A DNA stretch of 64,000 nucleotides, taken from assembly GCF_000292915.1 (NCBI RefSeq), contig NC_018513.1, positions 1,240,001 to 1,304,000 on the forward strand, read 5' to 3'. Every line of letters begins with the position of its first letter. The first letter of the stretch is position 1. The DNA is from Burkholderia cepacia GG4 (lineage in GTDB: Bacteria; Pseudomonadota; Gammaproteobacteria; Burkholderiales; Burkholderiaceae). The position numbers were made by a program, and so were the translations under genes. This document shows positions 48,661 through 56,844 of the stretch, piece after piece. The notes under the pieces are model-generated. The model was given only the letters and a program-made list of their open reading frames with translations. It was not told where the DNA came from and did not search any database.

Positions 48661-49452
48661 TTAGCGCCTGTAGTGTGGTTGGCGCTTGTCGAGAAACGCG
48701 GTAATGCCTTCATACGCGTCCGCGTGATGCAGCGACGCGACGAAGTGATCGCGCTCGGTGCCGAGATGCGCATCGAGCGGCTGCGCGGTCGCATCGTCGA
48801 GCAGCGACTTGATGCGCGTGAGCGCGTTCGGCGAGATGCCGGCAAGCGAGTCGGCCCACGCGAGCGCGTCGGACAGTGCGGCACCGGGCACGGCGAGCCG
48901 ATTGACCACGCCGAGCGTATGCAGGCGTTCGGCCGCAACCGGCTTGCCCTCGAACAGGATTTCGGCGGCGAGCGCACGCGGCAGCGCGCGCGCGAGGAAC
49001 CACGAGCCGCCGCCGTCGGGCGTGAGGCCGACGCGTGCGTACGACATCACGAACTTCGCGTCGTGCGCGGCAACGATCAGGTCGCACGCGAGCGCGAGCG
49101 AGAAGCCCGCGCCGGCCGCCGCACCTTCGACTGCCGCGATCACGGGCTTCGTCGCTGCGCGAATCGCCGAGATCCACGCGCCGAGCTGATCGATGCTGTC
49201 GGCCTGGTAGGACGGATCCTTCGAGCGGTTGTCGAGCAGCCGGTTCAGGTTGCCGCCCGCGCAAAAGAAACGATCGGCCCCCGTGAGCACGACGGCGCGA
49301 ATCGCGGGATCGCGCTCGGCGGTGGCGAGCGCTTCGACGCCGGCCGCATACATGTCGGGATGCAGCGCGTTGCGCGCGCCGGGATTGGACAGCGTGAGGA
49401 GGAGCGTCGATTCGCTCTCGGGCGGACGCGAGGCCAGCAGTTCAGCACTCAT
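48661..49452 (-). CDS. Enoyl-CoA hydratase/isomerase family protein, PaaG-like
   Basis: A 263-residue crotonase-fold protein. The oxyanion-hole motifs are FFCAGGNLNRL (residues about 62-72) and VEGAAAGAGFSLALACD (about 103-119). In place of the hydratase Glu pair the sequence reads YARVGLTPDGGGSWFL, which matches PaaG-type ring isomerases whose base is the Asp of TPD. It may be a 1,2-epoxyphenylacetyl-CoA isomerase or an alternative oxepin-CoA hydrolase. I start at ATG 49452 (MSAELL). It stands alone, 174 bases upstream of the GST gene. Confidence 0.87.
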   Translation of the reverse strand: MSAELLASRPPESESTLLLTLSNPGARNALHPDMYAAGVEALATAERDPAIRAVVLTGADRFFCAGGNLNRLLDNRSKDPSYQADSIDQLGAWISAIRAATKPVIAAVEGAAAGAGFSLALACDLIVAAHDAKFVMSYARVGLTPDGGGSWFLARALPRALAAEILFEGKPVAAERLHTLGVVNRLAVPGAALSDALAWADSLAGISPNALTRIKSLLDDATAQPLDAHLGTERDHFVASLHHADAYEGITAFLDKRQPHYRR

Positions 49453-49663
49453 GCGAGGGTGTCTCCATCGGATGGCGAGGCTGCGGCGCCGCATGTTACG
49501 CGGGGTCGTGCGCATACCCGTGAGGGTGCTGCCGCAGCGGATGTATTGTTGTCATGACGGACGTGAAACTGCTTTAGACTAGCACGAACGTGCTTTTCAG
49601 CGCGACGCATCCCGATGCGGCCGGCGTCACCGCGGCCGCGTTTCAGCAACGAAGGAGACTCCG

Positions 49664-50320
49664 ATGCTACAGCTGTGCGGTATTCCGTTGTCCAACTACT
49701 ACAACAAGGTGAAGTTCGTCCTGCTCGAACATGACATCCCGTTCGAGGAATCGGCATGCAGCTTGCCGATCAGCGATCCGGCACTGCTCGCCGATTCGCC
49801 GCTCGGCAAGATTCCGTTCGTGAAGACGGAAGAGGGCGCGCTGTTCGAGTCGCAGGTGATCATCGAGTATCTGGCGGCGCGTTATCCCGACAAGGCCATT
49901 TTCCCGGCCGGGCCGTTTGCGGCCGCGAAGGTGCGCGAACTCGTCGAGACGCTCGAGCTGTATCTCGAATGGACCGCGCGCGAGGTCTATACGGAAGCGT
50001 TTTTCGGCGGCAAGGTCAGCGACGGGATGAAGGCGCATGTCGAGAAGCGCCTGCCGCGTGCGATCGATGCGTTCAAGCGGATGGCGCAGTTCTCGCCCTA
50101 CGTGCTCGGTGACACATTCAGTCTTGCGGACATTGCCGCAGCGATCCATCTGCCGGTGATCGGGATGGCGACGAAGGCCATCTTCGGCCGCGATTTCCTG
50201 CTCGACGCGGGCATCGACTGGAAGGCGCACGTGAAGCTGGTCGGCGAGCGGCCGGCCGCGCAGCGCGTGGCGGCCGATCGCAAGGCCTACGTCGAGGCAA
50301 CGAGCGCCGCGCGTTCGTAA
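49664..50320 (+). CDS. Glutathione S-transferase family protein
   Basis: A 218-residue GST. The N-terminal thioredoxin-like domain has GIPLSNYYNKVKFVLLEHDIPFEE in parts, SPLGKIPFV with the cis-Pro and ESQVIIEYLAARYP. The C-domain has VLGDTFSLADIAAAIHLPV. The catalytic residue is probably Ser or Tyr near position 10-13. GAAGGAG precedes the ATG. It is divergent from the enoyl-CoA hydratase, with 211 bases between holding both promoters; I could not choose specific boxes. Confidence 0.88.
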   Translation: MLQLCGIPLSNYYNKVKFVLLEHDIPFEESACSLPISDPALLADSPLGKIPFVKTEEGALFESQVIIEYLAARYPDKAIFPAGPFAAAKVRELVETLELYLEWTAREVYTEAFFGGKVSDGMKAHVEKRLPRAIDAFKRMAQFSPYVLGDTFSLADIAAAIHLPVIGMATKAIFGRDFLLDAGIDWKAHVKLVGERPAAQRVAADRKAYVEATSAARS

Positions 50321-50335
50321 GCGCGACCTGGGCGC

Positions 50336-50365
50336 GGCACCGGGCAGCGCCCGGCTGCCGGTGCC
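50336..50365. terminator. GC hairpin between GST and aminotransferase
   Basis: GGCACC-g-GGCAG (50336-50347) pairs with CTGCC-GGTGCC (50355-50365), 11 bp with one bulge. There is no T-run, and two and a half copies of GGACTGGCCC follow to 50390. It may end both convergent transcripts; confidence is limited. Confidence 0.4.
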
Positions 50366-50389
50366 GGACTGGCCCGGACTGGCCCGGAC

Positions 50390-51562
50390 TTACAGGCGCG
50401 CGAGCCGTTCGAGTGCGGACGCGAGCGTGCCTTCCTGCTTCGCGAAGCAGAAGCGCACGACGCCCGATTCGTGCGGTTCGTGATAGAACGCCGACACCGG
50501 AATTGCCGCCACGCCGATCTCCGACGTGAGCCACTTCGAGAATTCTGCTTCGGGCAGGTCGCTGATCGCCGAATAGTCGACGCACTGGAAGTACGTGCCC
50601 GGGCACGGCAGCAGCTTGAAGCGCGTGCGTTCGAGGCCGGCGCGGAAGAAGTCGCGCTTCTTCTGGTAGAAGTCGGGCAGCGTCCGGTACGGGGTCGGAT
50701 CGCGCAGGTAGTCGGCGAGCCCGATCTGCATCGGCGTGTTCACCGTGAACACGTTGAACTGATGGACCTTGCGGAACTCCGCGGTCAGTGCGGCCGGCGC
50801 CGCGACATAGCCGACCTTCCAGCCCGTCACATGGTAGGTCTTCCCGAAGCTCGACACGATGAAGCTGCGCGCGGCCAGTTCCGGGTAGCGTGCGACGCTC
50901 TCGTGCCGCGCGCCATCGTAGACCATGTGTTCGTACACTTCATCCGACAGGATCAGCACGTTGGTGCCTCGCACGATCTCCTCGAGCTTGCGCATGTCGG
51001 CCTCGCGCCACACCGTGCCGGTCGGGTTGTGCGGTGTGTTGATCATGATCATCCGCGTCTTCGGCGTGATCGCGGCAGCGAGCCGATCGAACGGGATCGC
51101 ATAGTCGGGCGCTTCCAGCGTGACGAACACCGGCTTGCCGCCGGCGAGTTCGATCGACGGCAGATAGCTGTCGTAGGTCGGTTCGACGACGATCACTTCA
51201 TCGCCCGGATGCACCGCGCACAGGATCGCCGTCAGCAGTGCCTGCGTCGCGCCGGCCGTGACCGTGATCTCGGTGGCCGGATCGTAGCGCCGGCCGTACA
51301 CCTGCACAATCTTGTCGGCGATCGCGTCGCGCAGCGGTGCGACGCCGGCCATCGGCGGATACTGGTTGTGACCGTTGCGCATCGCGGTCGAGACCGCGTC
51401 GAGGATGCGCGGGTCGCAGTCGAAATCCGGGAAGCCTTGGCCGAGGTTCACTGCGCCTTTCTCGGCGGCGAGGGCACTCATGACCGTGAAGATCGTCGTG
51501 CCGACGTTCGGCAGGCGCGAGGGGAAAACGGGAGTCATAGGCATGTCGGAAGGAGCGTTCAT
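50390..51562 (-). CDS. PLP-dependent aminotransferase, methionine/kynurenine type
   Basis: A 390-residue fold-type I aminotransferase of subgroup I-gamma. Visible: NLGQGFPDFDCDPRI near the N-terminus, AGATQALLTAIL, NTPHNPTGTVW (Asn of the PLP site) and SFGKTYHVTGWKVGY with the PLP-binding Lys near residue 240. It most resembles YbdL-type methionine:oxo-acid aminotransferases and kynurenine transaminases; the exact substrate is uncertain. AAGGAG precedes the ATG at 51562. The PIN-domain gene ends 33 bases upstream. Confidence 0.9.
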   Translation of the reverse strand: MNAPSDMPMTPVFPSRLPNVGTTIFTVMSALAAEKGAVNLGQGFPDFDCDPRILDAVSTAMRNGHNQYPPMAGVAPLRDAIADKIVQVYGRRYDPATEITVTAGATQALLTAILCAVHPGDEVIVVEPTYDSYLPSIELAGGKPVFVTLEAPDYAIPFDRLAAAITPKTRMIMINTPHNPTGTVWREADMRKLEEIVRGTNVLILSDEVYEHMVYDGARHESVARYPELAARSFIVSSFGKTYHVTGWKVGYVAAPAALTAEFRKVHQFNVFTVNTPMQIGLADYLRDPTPYRTLPDFYQKKRDFFRAGLERTRFKLLPCPGTYFQCVDYSAISDLPEAEFSKWLTSEIGVAAIPVSAFYHEPHESGVVRFCFAKQEGTLASALERLARL

Positions 51563-51595
51563 CGATACGGTCGCAAGCGGGTGGCGCCGGGCCCG

Positions 51596-52093
51596 TCAGG
51601 CCGGCGTGGTGGTGGTGGCCGACGCGGCATCGAGCGCGCAGGCTTCGGTAAACGGCGCGGGCTGCGCGATCCGGAAGCCGAAGTCGCGTGCGGTGCGCTT
51701 CGCGAGCTTGAGCAGCGCGCGGTCCTTCGACACGAGCCATTCGGCCTGCGCGGCGCGCGCGAGCTCGAGAAACTTCTGATCGTCGCGGTCCTTGCACTTC
51801 GGCAGCGGCAGTGCGTCGGCGTCGACGGGTGGCGGCTCGACGAGGCTCGTCAGGCGGGCGACGGTCGCGAGCGCTTCGGCCTTGTCGATTGCGCGCGCCT
51901 GGAACTGCGGGTAGTCGAGCACGAGCTCGAGTTCGTTCAGGCAGCGGCCGTCAATCACGGCGGCGAGCGTGCCACGTTCGAGCGCAGCCCGGATCGGGCG
52001 GGTGGCGGGGTCGTCGAATACGAGTATGTCGATCCAGACGTTCGAGTCGAGCACGACGCGATGTGCGGCATGCGGGGCGAGGGAGCTGGTCAT
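51596..52093 (-). CDS. PIN domain protein (TIGR00305-type putative toxin)
   Basis: A 165-residue PIN-domain protein of the kind annotated as putative toxin component (TIGR00305). PIN acidic residues are visible: VVLDSNVWIDILVF (Asp near residue 15), NELELVL, and the C-terminal KCKDRDDQKFLELA plus LVSKDRALL. No antitoxin-like gene lies beside it, so it may be a solitary RNase rather than a toxin-antitoxin toxin. Likely cotranscribed with the aminotransferase. Divergent from yaaA with 57 bases between. Confidence 0.85.
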   Translation of the reverse strand: MTSSLAPHAAHRVVLDSNVWIDILVFDDPATRPIRAALERGTLAAVIDGRCLNELELVLDYPQFQARAIDKAEALATVARLTSLVEPPPVDADALPLPKCKDRDDQKFLELARAAQAEWLVSKDRALLKLAKRTARDFGFRIAQPAPFTEACALDAASATTTTPA

Positions 52094-52150
52094 TCGTTAC
52101 AATCGGTGGTTTTCGTCTGACCGCAAGGCACGGCGTGCCAGCGAGCCTCT

Positions 52151-52933
52151 ATGATAATCGTTCTCTCCCCAGCCAAATCCCTCGACTACGATACGCCCGC
52201 CCACGTCCCGTCTTACACGAAGCCTGCATTCGTCGACGACGCATCGGAATTGATCGACGGCCTGCGCAAGCTGTCGCCGCAGGACATCGCGACGCTGATG
52301 GACATTTCCGACCCGCTCGCGCGCTTGAACTTCCAGCGCTACGCGGACTGGTCGCCGAGTTTCACGCAGGACAATGCGAAGCAGGCGGTGCTCGCGTTCA
52401 ATGGCGACGTGTACGAAGGGTTCGACGCGAAATCGCTGTCGGCCGCCGATCTCGACTATGCGCAGCAGCACGTGCGCGTACTGTCGGGCCTGTACGGGCT
52501 GCTGCGTCCGCTCGACCTGCTGCAACCGTACCGGCTCGAGATGGGGACCCGGTTCGCGAACGCGCGTGGCAAGGATCTGTACGCGTTCTGGGGCGACCGG
52601 ATCACTCGGGCACTGAACGAGCAGCTCGAGACGCGCAGCGGTGCGGCGCGCGTGCTGGTCAACTGCGCGTCGACCGAGTACTTCAAGTCGGTCAAGCCGA
52701 AGCTGCTGGCCGCGCCCGTCATCACGCCGGTGTTCGAGGACTGGAAGGGCGGCCGCTACAAGATCATCAGCTTCCACGCGAAGCGCGCACGTGGCCTGAT
52801 GGCGCGCTATATCGTCGAGAATCGCATCGCCGAACCGGCGGCGCTAAAGGATTTTGCGGTGGAAGACTACGCGTTCGATGCCTCTGCGTCGAACGATTCG
52901 ACTTACGTATATCGCCGGCGAATCGGCGAGTGA
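52151..52933 (+). CDS. yaaA: Peroxide stress protein YaaA
   Basis: A 260-residue protein of the YaaA/DUF328 family, which in E. coli lowers free iron and limits Fenton damage during hydrogen peroxide stress. The N-terminus [13 protein letters not shown] is the family hallmark, and [30 protein letters not shown] and the C-terminal [18 protein letters not shown] are also present. Length matches E. coli (258). The next gene, an M14 carboxypeptidase, follows at 88 bases in the same direction. Confidence 0.95.
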   Translation: MIIVLSPAKSLDYDTPAHVPSYTKPAFVDDASELIDGLRKLSPQDIATLMDISDPLARLNFQRYADWSPSFTQDNAKQAVLAFNGDVYEGFDAKSLSAADLDYAQQHVRVLSGLYGLLRPLDLLQPYRLEMGTRFANARGKDLYAFWGDRITRALNEQLETRSGAARVLVNCASTEYFKSVKPKLLAAPVITPVFEDWKGGRYKIISFHAKRARGLMARYIVENRIAEPAALKDFAVEDYAFDASASNDSTYVYRRRIGE

Positions 52934-53021
52934 CCATGCCGGCCGTTCACGAGACAGCCGGCGCATGCATGAGGCCGGACACGCGGCAAACCGCCCGTTC
53001 CGGTCGCAGGAGGAGAGACAG

Positions 53022-54176
53022 ATGACCCTTTCGATCACCAGCAATTTCGACGCGGGCGCGATCGACGTCGTGTCGTGCGAAAGCCCGGACGCGATCCGGT
53101 TGCGCGTACGCGGCGACAGCCGCTCGGAATTCGCGCAATGGTTCTACTACCGCTTGACGGGCGCGCGCGGCGAGCGCTGCGTGATGTCGTTCGAAAATGC
53201 GGCCGAATGCGCGTATCCGTCGGGCTGGCGCAACTACAGCGCGGTCGCGAGCTACGACCGGGTCGACTGGTTCCGCGTGCCGACGACATTCGACGGCAAG
53301 ACGATGACCATCGACCATACGCCCGAGTTCGACAGTATCTACTACGCGTATTTCGAGCCGTATTCCGAAGAGCGTCACGCGGCGTTTCTCGGCGCGGTCC
53401 AGCAATTGCCGCAGGCAAGCGTCGTCGAACTCGGCCGCACGGTCGAAGGCCGTCCGATGTCGTTGCTGACGCTCGGTACGCCGGAGGTCGACGGCGCGCC
53501 GAAGAAGAAGGTGTGGATCATCGCGCGCCAGCACCCCGGCGAAACCATGGCCGAGTGGTTCATCGAAGGGCTCGTCAAGCGGCTGGCCGGATGGGGCGAC
53601 TGGGCGGGCGATCCGGTGGCGCGCAAGCTGTACGACCACGCGACGTTCTACATCGTCCCGAACATGAATCCGGACGGCAGCGTGCACGGCAACCTGCGTA
53701 CCAATGCGGCGGGCGCGAACCTGAATCGCGAGTGGATGGAGCCCGATGCCGAGCGCAGCCCCGAAGTGCTGGCCGTGCGTGATGCGATCCATGCGATCGG
53801 CTGCGACATGTTCTTCGACATTCACGGCGACGAGGATCTGCCGTACGTGTTCGTTGCCGGTTCGGAGATGCTGCCGAGCTTCACCGAGCAGCAAGGCAAG
53901 GAGCAGACCGCGTTCATCGAAGCGTTCAAGGTCGCGAGCCCGGATTTCCAGACCGAGCACGGCTATGCGGCGAGCAAGTACAAGGAGGACGCGCTCAAGC
54001 TCGCGTCGAAATACATCGGCCATCAGTTCGGCTGCCTGTCGCTGACGCTCGAGATGCCGTTCAAGGACAACGCGAACCTGCCCGACGAGCGGGTCGGCTG
54101 GAACGGCGAGCGTAGCGCGGCGCTCGGCGCGGCGATGCTGGCGGCGATCCTGGTGCACGCCGAGGCATTCGCGTAA
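53022..54176 (+). CDS. M14 family cytosolic carboxypeptidase (CCP-like)
   Basis: A 384-residue M14 zinc carboxypeptidase of the M14B cytosolic (CCP/AGTPBP1-like) subfamily. An N-terminal beta-sandwich domain (about 1-125, with FAQWFYYRLTG and YDRVDWFRVP) precedes the catalytic domain. Zinc ligands are in RQHPGETMAEW (H-x2-E) and the later His in FFDIHGDEDLP, with NMNPDGSVHGNLRTNAAGANLNREW for substrate binding. In eukaryotes such enzymes remove glutamates from tubulin; bacterial targets are unknown. GGAGGAGAG precedes the ATG. A bidirectional terminator follows. Confidence 0.9.
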   Translation: MTLSITSNFDAGAIDVVSCESPDAIRLRVRGDSRSEFAQWFYYRLTGARGERCVMSFENAAECAYPSGWRNYSAVASYDRVDWFRVPTTFDGKTMTIDHTPEFDSIYYAYFEPYSEERHAAFLGAVQQLPQASVVELGRTVEGRPMSLLTLGTPEVDGAPKKKVWIIARQHPGETMAEWFIEGLVKRLAGWGDWAGDPVARKLYDHATFYIVPNMNPDGSVHGNLRTNAAGANLNREWMEPDAERSPEVLAVRDAIHAIGCDMFFDIHGDEDLPYVFVAGSEMLPSFTEQQGKEQTAFIEAFKVASPDFQTEHGYAASKYKEDALKLASKYIGHQFGCLSLTLEMPFKDNANLPDERVGWNGERSAALGAAMLAAILVHAEAFA

Positions 54177-54194
54177 GCGCACTGTCGACGATAT

Positions 54195-54234
54195 GAAAAA
54201 AGCCGGTGCATCATCCGATGCGCCGGCTATTTTG
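54195..54234. terminator. Bidirectional terminator
   Basis: AGCCGGTGCATC (54201-54212) pairs with GATGCGCCGGCT (54217-54228) over ATCC with one G-T wobble. A run of A lies on the left (T on the minus strand) and ATTTTGTTT on the right. It serves the carboxypeptidase gene and the convergent gene at 54260. Confidence 0.88.
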
Positions 54235-54259
54235 TTTCTGTCGTTGGTGCTTCGTCGTA

Positions 54260-54910
54260 TCAGGACTTCTTCGCCGTCTTCTTCACGGCTTTCTTCTGGC
54301 CGCCTGATTTTTTGGTCGCGACGGCTTTCTTGCCGGTGCGGCCCGAGGCCTTGGCCTTGACCTTGCCGCGGTGCGATTTGCCCGAGAACTTCTTCGTCGA
54401 CGACGAGGGGCGCTCGACGCGCGGCTTCAGCGGCGCAACCGGATCGTTCCAGCTGAACGCAAGCATTTGCTGGCCGACATAGCCGCAGCGGAATTTCAGC
54501 GGCGTCGGGTCGCTGCCGTTGCTGTGGATACCGAGGCCATCCACGGTGACGATGTTGTCGACTTTCACGCGCTGTTTGCCCTGATCGAACGAGTCGTTCC
54601 ACGGCGTGATCGTGGCGTTGCCGCTTTCGAACGCGTTCGGCGCGAAGTCGACGCGGTCGAAGGCCGACGACGTGCTGGCGATGAAGCTGCCGTGCGCCGC
54701 ACAATCGGCGACGATCGGATCGGCGTGCATCTCGTTGACGAATTTGTTGATCAGTTCGGAGCGCTGGTCGAGGAGGTCGGCGAATACCGGTGCCGGAAGC
54801 GCAAGCGACAGGCCTGCGACACAGGCCGCCAGCTTGCCGAGCGCCCGGAAAATCCGGAGCGAGGCAGGAGAGCTGTCCATCTGGTTATTGGTGAGGAGCA
54901 AATGAGGCAT
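54260..54910 (-). CDS. Exported protein with lysine-rich histone-like tail
   Basis: A protein of about 216 residues that I cannot assign to a family. There is a probable signal peptide (LAACVAGLSLALPAPVFA) and a globular part of about 110 residues with two Cys (VADCAAHG, FRCGYVG) that could form a disulfide. A C-terminal tail of some 50 residues rich in Lys, Ser and Ala (ending KKAVKKTAKKS) resembles histone H1 or KU-type DNA-binding tails. Start choice is uncertain: ATG at 54910 or 54880, or TTG at 54949, none with a good ribosome site. Bounded by a terminator. Confidence 0.75.
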   Translation of the reverse strand: MPHLLLTNNQMDSSPASLRIFRALGKLAACVAGLSLALPAPVFADLLDQRSELINKFVNEMHADPIVADCAAHGSFIASTSSAFDRVDFAPNAFESGNATITPWNDSFDQGKQRVKVDNIVTVDGLGIHSNGSDPTPLKFRCGYVGQQMLAFSWNDPVAPLKPRVERPSSSTKKFSGKSHRGKVKAKASGRTGKKAVATKKSGGQKKAVKKTAKKS

Positions 54911-55048
54911 CGGGCTCGTATAGATGCCCGATGAAGAGCAGGAGTTCAATCTTAGCGTAAAAAAGTTGCGCGGCAGTAGGTGCCGCGCTCTCCTGCGCTG
55001 TGGAAACGGATCGCCGCGTGCGCCGATCGCACCGGGACGGAAGGACTT

Positions 55049-55723
55049 TCAGGCGCGCGGGCCGCCGAGACGGTAGCGTCGAACGTCGAACGTCGTGACC
55101 CACGCAGGGCGATAGACGGCGATGAGCGCGGTAGCCATGCCGGTGAACCACGCTTCCCCAAGCGCCAGCAGCGCAGTGTTCAGCAGATAGCCGGCAGGAA
55201 TCACGACCGGCACGCCGTCCGCGAGCGCGAGCTGGACGCCACCCGCGGCCGCGGCGACCGCGACGATCGAGATGGCCGGCGACAGGAATCCCTGGCCGGT
55301 AATGAACGACGCGAGGTTATGCGGCAGCCATGCGAGCGCCGCGCGCTGCAGCAACGCCGACACAGCGACCGGAAGCGCGCCGTAGATCAGATAGGTGAGG
55401 CCGATGCCCTGCCACGGCGCATCGAAGACGATCGCGGCGACGGCCGTGACGGCGCCCATCGCGATCAGTGCAAGCGTCCAGTCGAACAGCGTGACGAGCA
55501 GCGTCGCGCCGAGCAGATGCATGACGATGCCGTCCTCGAGCCATGCGTTCGAGGCCCAGAGCACCGTAATCGCGGTGACGAGCGCGAGCCACACGTGCTG
55601 GAGCGTTGCGTCCTGCAGGCGGACGAACGGACGATTCCAGAGCGCGAGCGCGAGCAGCGCCAAGGCGGCGATCCAGCCACCGACGCCAACCCAGAGCGGA
55701 AGCGGTGTGAAAAGAAAACCCAT
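55049..55723 (-). CDS. CbiM/NikM-like energy-coupling factor transporter permease
   Basis: A 224-residue membrane protein with six to seven hydrophobic segments that resembles the CbiM/NikM component of cobalt/nickel ECF transporters. The N-terminus is MGFLFTPLPLW, without the Met-His of typical CbiM proteins that coordinates the metal. No CbiQ/CbiO-type partner genes lie nearby. It may transport something else or be a solitary S-component. It lies downstream of the LuxR-type regulator on the same strand with a 75-base gap. Confidence 0.72.
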   Translation of the reverse strand: MGFLFTPLPLWVGVGGWIAALALLALALWNRPFVRLQDATLQHVWLALVTAITVLWASNAWLEDGIVMHLLGATLLVTLFDWTLALIAMGAVTAVAAIVFDAPWQGIGLTYLIYGALPVAVSALLQRAALAWLPHNLASFITGQGFLSPAISIVAVAAAAGGVQLALADGVPVVIPAGYLLNTALLALGEAWFTGMATALIAVYRPAWVTTFDVRRYRLGGPRA

Positions 55724-55798
55724 GCGTCCATATTACTCGTTGAGCATCAAAGGTGGGAATCCGCACATGCCGACCGTCGCAATATCGATACTGTCCGA

Positions 55799-56635
55799 TT
55801 AGCGCTCGCGCCGAAACCGCGCTGGCGGTTCGGCCGCGAGCGGCAAGTCCTGGGTACCGGTATTTGTCCCAGGCAACGGGTACGCCCGTTCGTTCCGTTG
55901 CGTGCGCAGCGGAACCGGGCCGCGTTCGCCGATGGCCGGTTTGCGTGCGCGATCGCGATTCGCCAGCAATACCTCGAGATGGGGCGACAGCCAGCCGTTG
56001 TAGATCGCGACGGCGGCGGCGCGGTTTGCCGCGCCGAGCTGCTGGAAGATGCTGGCGAGGTGGATCTTCACCGTGCCCTCGCTGATGCCGAGCGTACGCG
56101 CGATCATCTTGTTGGTGCTGCCCATATGGACGAACCGCATGATCTGCGCCTGTCTCGGCGACAGCAGGCCGCTTGGCGGGCGGCGCGGCAGCGATCCGGC
56201 GAGCGTCTGGAAATGGGTGTCGTGGCGTGCCGCGGCGGCGGAGGGAAGCAGGCTGAGCGCAATCGGCGGGATGTAGTGCCCGCCCAGCAGAACCATTTCG
56301 AGCGCCCGCACGATCAGGTGCGGCCGCGTGGAGTGCGGGATCACGCCGGCGACGCCATAGTTGAAGAAGCGCTGGATGCCTTCCGGCGTGGATTCGTCGA
56401 TCAGTACCGCGGCGGGTGTCGGCGAGCAGGCGCTGCAGAGCGCCTGAAGCTCGCTGAGCCGGCCGACGTCCAGCCAGTCGATCGCGACGAGGTCGAAACG
56501 CTGGGTGCGCAGCAGCCGGCGCGCCTGGAAACTATCGGGCGCATCGTTGATGCTGGCGTGACGGTCGATCTGCCGCAGCAGGGCCTTCAGCCCGTCACGC
56601 CGTTCGGCGTCTGAGTTCAGCACCAGGAACCGCAT
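55799..56635 (-). CDS. LuxR family regulator with atypical receiver domain
   Basis: A 278-residue regulator. The N-terminal receiver-like domain (about 1-120) keeps the acceptor Asp region (FDLVAIDWLDVG) but lacks the paired acidic residues near the N-terminus (LNSD in place of DD) and the conserved Lys (IPHST in place of xxKxx). The LuxR helix-turn-helix is intact at about 160-215 (LSPRQAQIMRFVHMGSTNKMIARTL in parts, SEGTVKIHLASIFQQLG). A basic disordered C-tail follows. ATG at 56635 has GGAGG upstream. No sensor kinase gene is adjacent. Confidence 0.85.
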   Translation of the reverse strand: MRFLVLNSDAERRDGLKALLRQIDRHASINDAPDSFQARRLLRTQRFDLVAIDWLDVGRLSELQALCSACSPTPAAVLIDESTPEGIQRFFNYGVAGVIPHSTRPHLIVRALEMVLLGGHYIPPIALSLLPSAAAARHDTHFQTLAGSLPRRPPSGLLSPRQAQIMRFVHMGSTNKMIARTLGISEGTVKIHLASIFQQLGAANRAAAVAIYNGWLSPHLEVLLANRDRARKPAIGERGPVPLRTQRNERAYPLPGTNTGTQDLPLAAEPPARFRRER

Positions 56636-56773
56636 ATTCAACCTCCGTAAGGTGAGTCATTGAGCTGCCGTCGGCATGCCTTGGGTCCGATGATGACAAA
56701 GACCTTACACGATGTCTGCTTGGCTGAAAGGCTTAGGAAAAGTCTGAAATTTGGAGGGATGGGAATACGGACG

Positions 56774-56810
56774 AAAAAAAAGCCGCTCCGGCTGGAACCG
56801 GGAGCGGCTT
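56774..56810 (-). terminator. Rho-independent terminator after DUF2863 gene
   Basis: On the minus strand AAGCCGCTCC (56810-56801) pairs with GGAGCGGCTT (56789-56780), followed by a run of eight T (56781-56774). It ends the DUF2863 transcript 35 bases past its stop. Confidence 0.9.
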
Positions 56811-56844
56811 CGGGTGGGCAGGCCATGCGGGCCTGCGGTGCCGA

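Noticed and set aside
50366..50390. Two and a half copies of GGACTGGCCC
   Set aside because: Too few copies in GC-rich sequence to be meaningful alone; noted with the adjacent hairpin.
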